The position numbers and the translations under genes were made by a program. From the IMG/VR virus record IMGVR_UViG_3300017991_000228, positions 1 through 37,437 of that record: a stretch of DNA of 37,437 nt; one strand, 5' to 3'. This document shows, piece after piece, positions 30,952 to 37,437 of the stretch. Numbering within the stretch: the first letter of the stretch is position 1; every line of letters begins with the position of its first letter. The DNA comes from a virus. A model generated the notes under the pieces. That model made no database searches and was not told where the DNA came from. It worked only from the letters and a program-made list of their open reading frames with translations.

Positions 30952-33771
30952 CTAGAACTCTCCCAGTGCTCCGACATCGGCCTCGAAGTCGAGCGAGGCC
31001 GCCTGCGCTTCGAGGGTCTTCATGAGCTTGGCGACTTCCTCGTCACCGATCTTCGTCGTCACGTTGAGCTGGATCGGCTTGCCCTTGCCGTCGGCCGCGA
31101 GTAGTGCCTGCTCGAACGCGTCCTGTTGCTGACGCGCGGCGGCCTTGCCCTTGTTCGCTTCGCCATCCGCAGCCGCGACCACACCGTCCGCCGCATCCGC
31201 GGGCGGCTTCGGTGGGCCGGACAACTCCTTGTAGACATCCTCACCCGCCATGAGCCGACGCTTGATCTCATCCTTCGAGAGCCCGAGGCGTTGCGCTGTA
31301 CTCTCGCCCGCGATCTTCGTGGCCCGCTGCTCCGCGTAGGCCGTGACGGACATACCCTGCGCCGCGGCGGCCTCTTCGAGATCACCGAACGCAGCGACCT
31401 GCCCGCGTGTCTTGATCGTCTTGCGGTACGCCTCGTCGAGCTTCTCCAGCTCCGCTGTCACGCCGGTGATGTCGAGCATCCAATCGGAGATCGCATCGCT
31501 CGCGCCGGTCACCTTGTCGATGTAGGAGCCGAGGGCGTAGGCCGCAGCCGCGACCGCGATCACGAGACCCGCAGGCCCGAGGAACGCTAGCGCACCGCCA
31601 GCAGCCACCGCACTGAACGCGGCTTGTGCGAGCGAGGCGGCCATGATGACCCCGCGGTAGACGAGCACGGCCATCCGCGCGGCGATCATGACCCCCTTGA
31701 AGGCCACGAAGATGCCGACCGCGTAGCCGACGACCTTGGCCAGCTTGTCGAACGCACCGCCCTGCTCGTTCGCCGCTTCGGTCCCATCCGAGAAGACCCC
31801 GATCAAGCTCTCGACGACATTGACGAGCACCATGAAGACCGTGGCGGTGAACCGAAGGATCGGGCCGATGATCTTCCACGCGGCCTTCATGCCTTCGATC
31901 GCTCCCGTGGCGACACGCACTGCGACCGTCAACCCTGCGACGAGCAGCTTGGCGATGTGCCCGACGATGCGCCCGAAGACCTCACCCTTCTGCCGGAAGT
32001 CCTCGCTCTTCGAGGTCATGAGTTCCATGCCCTTGCCGCCGAAGCCGAGTGCCTCGAACAGCTCCTTCACCGCACCCGAGAGAGCTTTGAAGGTAGGGCC
32101 GGCACCACGCATGATCGTGTTGTAGCCGTCGCTGATCCCTTGGAAGAACGCACTCACCCGATGCCGCGCCTGCTGGAAGCGCTGCACCATCGTGAGGATC
32201 GATTCGTTCGCAGGATCGAGAAGCTCCTTCAGCACGTTGCCGCGAAGCCGACCGTCGCCCGACGTGAGCATCTTGATCGCATCGAAGAAGAGCTTGACCT
32301 TGCCGAAGGTCCGAGAGATCGAATCGCCGAAGCCGCCGATGTTCTCGTCGAACGCCTTTCGGAGAACCTTGAAGAGACCGACGAGGACGAGCGCCGCGGC
32401 AGAGACGGCTGCGAGGCCACCGGCAGCCGCAAGCAGAGGGCCCGAGAACGCGATGACGGCCATCTTCAGCAGCGCGAAGCCGGCCACCGCAGCCATGACG
32501 AGACCGCCGATAGTGACGAAGGCGGCGGTGAGTACGAAGATCGCACCGATCGCCTTCTTCACCGGACCGGGCAGGTTCTTCATGACCGCGATGATCGCGT
32601 TCACGACATTGATCACGACCGAGACGAGCGGCTTGAACACCGCGGCGAAGGCTTCGCCGGTGACGATGCCGAGGGTCTGCAACGATCCTTTGAGCAGGGT
32701 CTTCTGCCCCTCGAATGTGTCGAGTAGCTGCTCGCGGAACTTCGCGGCCGTACCTGCCGCGTCGCCCATCTCTTTGCGCAAGTAGGCGACCGCATCGGCG
32801 CCGACGAGCAGATTGCCCTGCGCGTCCTTGATCCCGTTCTCTAGCTGCGTGCTCACGGCCTGGAACGCGGCGACACCAAAGCGGCCGAACAGCTTTAGCC
32901 CCTTCGACGTGCGATCGGCCGCGTTTGGGAACTTCTCGCCGAGCACTGCGTTCGTGTCGGTAACGATGTCGATGAAGTCGCGGAAGTTGCCATCCGCGTC
33001 GGTGACGGACACGCCGAGCTGCTTGAACTGATCTTGGTTCTTGGCGACGAACTGAAGGGCGGACGAGACCGCGGACGCGGCGACCGACGCATCGACGCCG
33101 GTGTTCTTCACGAGGCCCATCGAGACCAGCATCTCGTCGAGGGACTGCTTCGTCGCACTCGCACCTCGGGCCACGGTGCCGAGCATGAGTTCGAGGTCAC
33201 CCGCGCTGATGGCGGTGAGGTTGCTGATCTTGAGCAGCTTGTCCGATGCCTCGGTCGCTCGATCAGCTTCCATCCCGAACACGCGCAAGGCAGAGGCCGT
33301 AGTCGATGCGGCCTGCTCCACACCGATCTGCCCACCGGCCGCGAGGTCGAGCGCACCGCCGAGCGCGTCCATCGACTCGGCGGTCGTGAAGCCACGTAGC
33401 CCGAGCGCTTCGAGACCTTGCACCGCCTCGTCGGGCGAGAACTGCGTCTCGATGCCCGCCTGAATCGCGCGCTCCCGAAGCAGCTCCATGTCGGCTGCCG
33501 ACGCGCGAGTGATCGCGCCGACCTTGGCGAGCCCCTGCTCGAAGGTCCCGAAGTTGCCCGCGAGCTTGAACGCACCCGCCATCGCAATCGCACCGCCGGC
33601 CGCGACAGCGAGACCGGCGACGGCCATGCCCACGTTCTTGTTGAAGTTCTTGGCCGACCGCGATGAGGTCGTGTCGAGCTGACGGAAGTTGCCCTCGACC
33701 TTGCGCATCGTACCAGATGCGAGGTCTTTCGCCGTGAAGACGAAGCCGAGGCCGAGAGAGTTCAGCGCCAC
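30952..33771 (-). CDS. Tail tape measure protein
   Basis: A 939-residue tape measure protein. The N-terminal region (GLGFVFTAKDLASGTMRKVE, FEQGLAKVGAITRASAADME, GLEALGLRGFTTAESMDALG, VFGMEADRATEASDKLL) is the TP901-type tape measure core. Several hydrophobic helices follow in the middle (KKAIGAIFVLTAAFVTIGGL, AGGLAAVSAAALVLVGLF, AALAFLGPAG-like stretch), as usual in this family. At about 1.5 A per residue, 939 residues correspond to a tail of roughly 140 nm. The start is GTG at 33771. It follows the frameshifted chaperone genes, as expected. Confidence 0.9.
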   Translation of the reverse strand: MALNSLGLGFVFTAKDLASGTMRKVEGNFRQLDTTSSRSAKNFNKNVGMAVAGLAVAAGGAIAMAGAFKLAGNFGTFEQGLAKVGAITRASAADMELLRERAIQAGIETQFSPDEAVQGLEALGLRGFTTAESMDALGGALDLAAGGQIGVEQAASTTASALRVFGMEADRATEASDKLLKISNLTAISAGDLELMLGTVARGASATKQSLDEMLVSMGLVKNTGVDASVAASAVSSALQFVAKNQDQFKQLGVSVTDADGNFRDFIDIVTDTNAVLGEKFPNAADRTSKGLKLFGRFGVAAFQAVSTQLENGIKDAQGNLLVGADAVAYLRKEMGDAAGTAAKFREQLLDTFEGQKTLLKGSLQTLGIVTGEAFAAVFKPLVSVVINVVNAIIAVMKNLPGPVKKAIGAIFVLTAAFVTIGGLVMAAVAGFALLKMAVIAFSGPLLAAAGGLAAVSAAALVLVGLFKVLRKAFDENIGGFGDSISRTFGKVKLFFDAIKMLTSGDGRLRGNVLKELLDPANESILTMVQRFQQARHRVSAFFQGISDGYNTIMRGAGPTFKALSGAVKELFEALGFGGKGMELMTSKSEDFRQKGEVFGRIVGHIAKLLVAGLTVAVRVATGAIEGMKAAWKIIGPILRFTATVFMVLVNVVESLIGVFSDGTEAANEQGGAFDKLAKVVGYAVGIFVAFKGVMIAARMAVLVYRGVIMAASLAQAAFSAVAAGGALAFLGPAGLVIAVAAAAYALGSYIDKVTGASDAISDWMLDITGVTAELEKLDEAYRKTIKTRGQVAAFGDLEEAAAAQGMSVTAYAEQRATKIAGESTAQRLGLSKDEIKRRLMAGEDVYKELSGPPKPPADAADGVVAAADGEANKGKAAARQQQDAFEQALLAADGKGKPIQLNVTTKIGDEEVAKLMKTLEAQAASLDFEADVGALGEF

Positions 33772-33780
33772 GCGGACAGT

Positions 33781-34089
33781 CTACCTCGCCCCCCGCTTCG
33801 ATGCGGAGTCCTCGGCGTCCCACGCTTCACGAAGGAACGACCAGTGAGCGAGAAGCTCGTCGAGCCCCATCGCCATGCAGTCATGCCAGGTCAGATTCGT
33901 CCCCGTGCCATGCGGCGCGCGGCGGAACGTGAGCCAGTGGATCATGTTGCGGAAGTGGTCAAGCTCGATGTGCGGGAACATCGAGACCACTTCCGGCTCT
34001 TTCACATCTCCGAAGACCTCGAAGAGCGCTTCCGCTGTTGCGGGCTCCAGAACCCGTCCTCCAAAGGGAGTTCTAGCTCTTCCTCCCAT
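33781..34089 (-). CDS. -1 frame ORF downstream of the tail chaperone (GT-like part)
   Basis: If translated alone from ATG at 34089 it is 102 residues: MGGRARTPFGGRVLEPATAE, then FEVFGDVKEPEVVSMFPHIE, a His/Trp-rich helix (LDHFRNMIHWLTFRR) and WHDCMAMGLDELLAHWSFLR. It overlaps the upstream ORF by 88 bases, with no SD of clear strength for its own ATG. It is more likely translated as the frameshift extension of the chaperone. Short GT-type extensions recruit the tape measure or tube in other phages. Confidence 0.6.
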   Translation of the reverse strand: MGGRARTPFGGRVLEPATAEALFEVFGDVKEPEVVSMFPHIELDHFRNMIHWLTFRRAPHGTGTNLTWHDCMAMGLDELLAHWSFLREAWDAEDSASKRGAR

Positions 34090-34769
34090 CCGCAGTGCGG
34101 ACACTCGATCTCGATCGAAGTCTCGATGCCGCCGTCGACCTCGTCCATCGCATCGATGAGATCGAACATGGCACCGGCGTCGAGGTCTTCGAGGAAGCGC
34201 TTGATCGGTCCCTTGCCGTTCTCCAGTCCTTCGATCGACACGATGCGCTGCGCGAGCGAGGCGGTGGCCTTCTCGCGCGGTGCGAGTCCCTGCACTTGAT
34301 CGATCTTCGCCTCGATCTTCGGCGTGAGAAGCTGGAAGACGACCGTGCGGACCGTGCCCTCTGGATCGACGACCTCGGTCGTGAAGCGGTTGCCGTTCTT
34401 GAACGCATCGATGCTCGCCTCGGGCAGAGGCTTGATCGGGCGCTGGTCGAGATCCTCGGTCCACTCGTACCGCTTCCCGCAGTCGGAGCACTTGTGCTTG
34501 AACGTGTACTCGGGACCGAAGGTAGCGATCCGAGCCTGGAACAAGGCCGTGAATCGGTCGCACTGCGGAGCGACCTTGAAGTCGACCTGGCCGTCGGCGT
34601 AGAGCACTCCGCCATCGGCCGTGGCGATCCACACGTTGTCGAGGATCTGTTGAGAAGTCTTGCTCCGCCGCGCGGATGAGCGGTTGGCGAAGAGGTTGAT
34701 CTCGCGGCCCTTGAGCCCGCGAACGGTGCCCTTAGCACCGGATGGAAGGGTGACTTCGATCTGCGGCAT
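33781..34769 (-). CDS. Predicted -1 frameshift fusion of the tail assembly chaperone (G-GT type), about 329 aa
   Basis: The chaperone ORF (34002-34769) and the following ORF (to 33781) overlap in the -1 frame. Slipping at CCCTTTG (34068-34062) would join residues 1-236 of the first to 93 codons of the second, giving about 329 residues. The pairing, the position just before the tape measure gene and the slippery heptamer all fit lambda G-GT and P2 E-E' logic. Expression of the fusion is predicted, not shown. Confidence 0.65.
34002..34769 (-). CDS. Tail assembly chaperone-position protein with zinc-ribbon motifs, 255 aa
   Basis: A 255-residue protein between tube and tape measure genes, where contractile phages encode the assembly chaperone. 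It has a beta start (MPQIEVTLPSGAKGTVRGLK), then two CxxC pairs: CSDCGKRYEW (about 94-103) and CPHCGWEEE (about 221-229), together suggesting one zinc ribbon or two knuckles. The centre is helical (EKATASLAQRIVSIEGLENG). It may contact tape measure or baseplate; T4-group phages have zinc-ribbon proteins of this sort as baseplate assembly factors. SD GGAGAACC precedes the ATG. Its 3' end contains the slippery site. Confidence 0.65.
   Translation of the reverse strand: MPQIEVTLPSGAKGTVRGLKGREINLFANRSSARRSKTSQQILDNVWIATADGGVLYADGQVDFKVAPQCDRFTALFQARIATFGPEYTFKHKCSDCGKRYEWTEDLDQRPIKPLPEASIDAFKNGNRFTTEVVDPEGTVRTVVFQLLTPKIEAKIDQVQGLAPREKATASLAQRIVSIEGLENGKGPIKRFLEDLDAGAMFDLIDAMDEVDGGIETSIEIECPHCGWEEELELPLEDGFWSPQQRKRSSRSSEM
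34062..34068 (-). other. -1 ribosomal frameshift site CCCTTTG
   Basis: Read on the minus strand in the chaperone frame the codons are C CCT TTG, the X XXY YYZ form. GGGAGGA lies 12 bases upstream, the SD-like stimulator geometry known from dnaX. After slipping, reading continues GGA GGA CGG in the -1 ORF to 33781. Confidence 0.6.
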
Positions 34770-34791
34770 GGTTCTCCGTTGTGCGTGCGAA

Positions 34792-34817
34792 GGGGGCGGG
34801 AGGTCAACCCCGCCCCC
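34792..34817 (-). terminator. GC hairpin between tube and chaperone genes
   Basis: GGGGGCGGG (34792-34800) and CCCGCCCCC (34809-34817) form a perfect 9-bp stem with an 8-base loop in the 62-base gap after the tube gene. It has no U-tract. A partial terminator or 3' stabiliser giving more sheath/tube mRNA than downstream mRNA is likely. Confidence 0.5.
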
Positions 34818-34831
34818 GAGTGATCACGGTG

Positions 34832-35299
34832 CTAGACCGCGCGACGCTCGAAGGCGTCGTAGGTGATGACGACCTGCTCGATCGTCTTCTCGCTGGCATC
34901 GTTATCCCACTCGCCAGCGGTGAACTTCTGAACCCACGCATCGACGAGCCGCCACCGCTTCAGCGGTGTGCCATCCCGATCGAGCACGACGATGTCGAGG
35001 TTCCGGCGGAACTCGGTCTCGATGACACCGGCCTCTTCGACGACGCTCGCGCACTCTTCGGCCCAGTCGTACAGGTCCGAATCGTCAGCGACCGCGCCGC
35101 GTTCGAGGGTGATGTCGGTGAAGTTGACGAGGCCGGGCGACTTGAAGGGGTGCTTGCGCCCTCCCTCGCGGTACTCGACCTTGTCGATCTCGTAGCTGAG
35201 TTCGCTGCACTTCTGAAAGCCAGCGTGCGCGACTCCGTCGATCTCGACGATGAACGAGAACTTGTCCTCGAAGATGCGGGGTGCTCCAGTGACGGGCAT
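34832..35299 (-). CDS. Tail tube protein (gp19 family)
   Basis: A 155-residue tube protein that stacks as hexamers inside the sheath. FEDKFSFIVEIDGVAHAGFQ, KCSELSYEIDKVEYREGG, RKHPFKSPGLVNFTDITLER and GTPLKRWRLVDAWVQKFTAG, WDNDASEKTIEQVVITYDAF are characteristic of T4 gp19-like tube proteins, also found in eCIS. Length is normal. It follows the sheath gene by 26 bases and is followed by a hairpin. Confidence 0.9.
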   Translation of the reverse strand: MPVTGAPRIFEDKFSFIVEIDGVAHAGFQKCSELSYEIDKVEYREGGRKHPFKSPGLVNFTDITLERGAVADDSDLYDWAEECASVVEEAGVIETEFRRNLDIVVLDRDGTPLKRWRLVDAWVQKFTAGEWDNDASEKTIEQVVITYDAFERRAV

Positions 35300-35325
35300 T
35301 GGTCATTCCTCCTATCGGCCGCGGG

Positions 35326-37437
35326 CTACGGCTGCGAAAGCTCCTGTTCGAGCGCGCGGGTGTCTTGCGTGAAGCGGAGGATGATGAACTCCGCGGGCTT
35401 CTGGGTGGCGAGACCGATGCGCCCGATGAGCTGCCCCGCGAACACGACGCTCGGCGGGTTGAGCCCCTCGCCGAAGTCGACCGAGAACGCCTTGCGGGGG
35501 TCTCGTGAGCGGAAGGCTCCGACCCGCATCTGCTGAAGCAGGAAGGCTTCGACCGATCGGGTGACCTCGGCACGAAGGGTGTCGTCGTTGTTTCGGAAGC
35601 GGGCCGGCTGAAGGTTCCGCTTGACCGTGACCTCGATGAAGATCACGCCGCGGCGCTCGGCGATGGTCGGGAAGTTGCCGCTGCTCTTCAGCGTGCGAAC
35701 ACCGTCGAGGATGCGCCCGCCGGTCAGCTCCGAGATCGGGTTGATCCGCTTCGGGTAGAGCAGGTCCCGCTTGTTCACGTCGAAGGTCTCGGGGACCTCA
35801 TTGCCGGCAAGGATCTCCAGCCCGACGATCGCGGACAGCCGGCCGCCAGTGAGACCGGCCGGCGGCTGGTAGATGCCGCCCGGTGCGCTCGCGTCGGTGC
35901 GAGCGTAGCGGCCCGCGACGTGGCCCGAGGGCGGAACCGTGAGCGCCTCGTCGTTGCCGAAGAGCGTGGTGTTCGGGTTGAGGATCTTCACCCGCGGGAA
36001 GTAGATCGCACCGTACTCCGAGGCTTCGAGCAGCAGAGCTTGGTTCTCGACGTAGTCGACCATCTCTTGCGCGGTGAGACCGGCGGGAGGATCGAGAATG
36101 GCGAACACGGTGCCGTTCCGCGTGACCTCGGCGTAGGTCAGCATCGCATTGTGGACCGCCGCGGTCGCCCGCTGCGGCACCGCGAGCAGGGTCAGATCGC
36201 CCGCCACGTCGAGCGCACGAAGCCCGTTCTCGGCGATCGAGCTTCCGATGAAGTCGATGTCGCTGATGTTGGCCAGACCGTTCGTGCCACCGGAGAGCGT
36301 GTAGTCGCCGTTGGCCGGTCGGTCGAGCGTCGCGTTGCCGAGTCCGGCGTCGAGATCGATGACCTGAAGCAGAAGCGATCCACCCTGGTCAGGCTCCGCG
36401 TTGATCACGTCCTCGACGTAGTTCCCCGCCGTGGTCGTGTCGTCCATCGTCAGGTTGTTGAACTGTTCGCGGACGAACCCATCTTCGAGCACGAGCAGGT
36501 TGAACTCGCTCGCCTGGAGAGAGGTCGCCGGAGCGATGCGCACGACGACATCGTTGCCGTACTCGCCAGGATACTTCGCGTCGAGCTGCAAGGTCGGCGT
36601 GGCGACGGCCGCGTCGGTGCCCGCCACTTCGAGGTTCGAGAGCCCGAGCTTCGTGTCGAGCGTGGACACCGGAAGGATCTGAAGGGTCTCGCTTGACCCG
36701 TTCACGTTGCCGGTGATCTGGATCAGCCCGGACACGTCGGTGACGGTGATGCCGGGGATGTCGCCCTCGAAGAGTGTCTTCAGCTCCGAGATGGTGACCG
36801 CAGACGAATCCGCCGCATCGCCGGTGCCGTTCTGGACGCCGGCAGTGAACGCGATGCCCGTGATCGTGCCCGCGGTGACCTCGATGGAGAAGCCGGTTCC
36901 GCTGCCACGGGTATTGGTCAGCCGCACGGTGCCCGCGTTGTCGGACCCCTGCACGTCGACGATCTGCGAAGAGATCGCCGCGGCGACCTCGGCTGCGGTC
37001 GCGTTCTCGATGTCGGCATAGTCGGCGATGAAAACCGTGAAGGTCTGCGCGGGCTCGCCATCGACCGAGATGGTGAGGTCGTCCCCTTCGCCGGTGCCCG
37101 ACACGGCACCACCGGGGAAGGCGAAGGCCGCGGCATCGGTTCCGCCGGTGACTTCAAGGGTACGCGCGTTGGTCAGCGATCGGGTGTTGGTCAGGACCAC
37201 CGCACCGCCCACGTCGGCCGCGCCGATGTCGGTGGTCTGCGCGAGGATCACCGCGACGACCTCGGCAGCGGTGGCCGCACCGATGAGCGCGAAGTCGGCG
37301 GTGTTGAAGGTGACGGTCTGATCGGGCTCACCGTCGATGCTGATGGTGAGCGTGTTGCCGTTCGTCAGCGCGAAGGGCTGCGTGTTGCCCGAGGTCAACG
37401 TCGCCCGCGTGGCGAGCGTGTAGGTCTCCGCCGCGAG
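35326..37437 (-). CDS. Tail sheath protein (5' end outside window)
   Basis: At least 704 codons of the contractile sheath are visible; the frame is open to the window edge, so the start is missing. The C-terminal half is classical: LTAQEMVDYVENQALLLEAS, INPISELTGGRILDGVRTLK, IAERRGVIFIEVTVKRNLQP, VEAFLLQQMRVGAFRSRDPR and IGRIGLATQKPAEFIILRFT. The N-terminal visible part is unusual: two full and one partial copy of a ~90-residue beta module (positions 36634-37395), also found in two appendage genes. T4 gp18 has 659 residues; this one is longer because of the modules. Confidence 0.9.
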   Translation of the reverse strand, partial: LAAETYTLATRATLTSGNTQPFALTNGNTLTISIDGEPDQTVTFNTADFALIGAATAAEVVAVILAQTTDIGAADVGGAVVLTNTRSLTNARTLEVTGGTDAAAFAFPGGAVSGTGEGDDLTISVDGEPAQTFTVFIADYADIENATAAEVAAAISSQIVDVQGSDNAGTVRLTNTRGSGTGFSIEVTAGTITGIAFTAGVQNGTGDAADSSAVTISELKTLFEGDIPGITVTDVSGLIQITGNVNGSSETLQILPVSTLDTKLGLSNLEVAGTDAAVATPTLQLDAKYPGEYGNDVVVRIAPATSLQASEFNLLVLEDGFVREQFNNLTMDDTTTAGNYVEDVINAEPDQGGSLLLQVIDLDAGLGNATLDRPANGDYTLSGGTNGLANISDIDFIGSSIAENGLRALDVAGDLTLLAVPQRATAAVHNAMLTYAEVTRNGTVFAILDPPAGLTAQEMVDYVENQALLLEASEYGAIYFPRVKILNPNTTLFGNDEALTVPPSGHVAGRYARTDASAPGGIYQPPAGLTGGRLSAIVGLEILAGNEVPETFDVNKRDLLYPKRINPISELTGGRILDGVRTLKSSGNFPTIAERRGVIFIEVTVKRNLQPARFRNNDDTLRAEVTRSVEAFLLQQMRVGAFRSRDPRKAFSVDFGEGLNPPSVVFAGQLIGRIGLATQKPAEFIILRFTQDTRALEQELSQP
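36634..36810 (-). repeat. Sheath partial copy C of the module
   Basis: SAVTISELKTLFEGDIPGIT, VTDVSGLIQITGNVNGSSET, LQILPVSTLDTKLGLSN. It resembles only the second half of the module and lacks the ATAAEV helix, so it may be a decayed or variant copy. Confidence 0.5.
36841..37080 (-). repeat. Sheath copy B of the ~90-residue module
   Basis: DDLTISVDGEPAQTFTVFIA, DYADIENATAAEVAAAISSQ, AGTVRLTNTRGSGTGFSIEV, then TITGIAFTAG. Tandem with copy A, 9 residues after it. Confidence 0.75.
37108..37395 (-). repeat. Sheath copy A of the ~90-residue module
   Basis: SGNTQPFALTNGNTLTISID, TVTFNTADFALIGAATAAEV, GGAVVLTNT, TLEVTGGTDAAAFAFPGG. The closest match to the copy in the 606-aa protein. Confidence 0.8.

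Noticed and set aside
33781-34632. The full open -1 frame upstream of 34089 as one 283-residue gene
   Set aside because: Its upstream part is the shadow of the chaperone gene. Only the part after the slippery site or the ATG at 34089 looks like protein.
30167-37021. Long plus-strand frames across the tail module (for example 31624-32727, 35920-36696)
   Set aside because: They lie antisense to well-recognised tail genes and have the compositional bias of shadows.
36634-37395. Module repeats as a diversity-generating retroelement target
   Set aside because: No reverse transcriptase or template repeat is visible, and the copies differ throughout rather than at adenines.
14086-37437. An extracellular contractile injection system (eCIS) rather than a phage
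   Set aside because: The CIS-tube, LysM and wedge genes are shared by both, but the long tape measure, endolysin, tmk, RuvC-like nuclease and helicase point to a phage. No eCIS-type AAA+ of the Afp15 kind was recognised; the AAA+ here is MoxR-type.
1-37437. tRNA genes, CRISPR arrays, insertion sequences, integrase and att sites
   Set aside because: I looked for TpsiC-like GGTTCGA stems, regularly spaced repeats, transposase motifs and a tyrosine/serine recombinase and saw none. The HNH gene is the only mobile element recognised.

Overview
The window is a high-GC stretch of a contractile-tailed (myovirus-type) phage genome or a large prophage-like element. The evidence is a nearly complete contractile tail and baseplate gene set (sheath, tube, a frameshifted chaperone pair, tape measure, CIS-tube/LysM hub proteins, gpD-like hub, gpV, gp25/GPW, gpJ, tail protein I, several appendage proteins). 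It sits beside phage replication and nucleotide genes (helicase, RuvC-like nuclease, thymidylate kinase, Dam-type methylase) and an endolysin. No terminase, portal, capsid, DNA polymerase or integrase gene is visible, so the rest of the genome lies outside the window. The host is unknown. The GC-rich coding bias and a lipobox lipoprotein beside the endolysin fit a high-GC, probably Gram-negative bacterium, but this is inference.

Layout. (1) 1-4576, leftward: HTH protein, unknown 282-aa protein, hidden 36-aa membrane peptide, sigma-region-2-like protein, ParB-like protein, small HTH protein and an UvsW-type helicase cut by the window edge. These are tightly packed and are probably driven by a sigma70-like promoter at 4635-4664. 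(2) 4577-4875: divergent control region. (3) 4876-9507, rightward: three small unknown proteins, then a MoxR-type AAA+ ATPase, a protein with a C2H2-like zinc finger, and a metallopeptidase-VWA protein that has its own promoter and is followed by a strong terminator hairpin. (4) 9631-13853, rightward, mostly ATGA-overlapped genes: GH25 lysozyme, lipoprotein, thymidylate kinase, RuvC-like nuclease, Dam-like protein and small proteins ending in a two-helix membrane protein. (5) 13854-14085: convergent junction with a GC hairpin and a (CG)9 tract. (6) 14086-37437, leftward: the tail module, transcribed from the right, ending in holin-like and coiled-coil membrane proteins. An HNH homing-endonuclease gene with its own promoter is inserted at 17388-18014.

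How it works together. Reading the tail module in transcription order gives the usual assembly order: sheath, tube, chaperone and its -1 frameshift extension, tape measure, hub (CIS tube, LysM, gpD), spike (gpV), wedge (gp25, gpJ, tail protein I) and receptor-binding proteins placed between the wedge genes. The most noteworthy signals are the MoxR/zinc-finger/metallopeptidase-VWA cassette, a CCCTTTG slippery site in the chaperone gene, a roughly 90-residue module recurring in the sheath and two appendage proteins, a recurring phage promoter (TTGTGCATCCCGT, 18-bp spacer, extended -10), and a homing-endonuclease transcript predicted to be leaderless.
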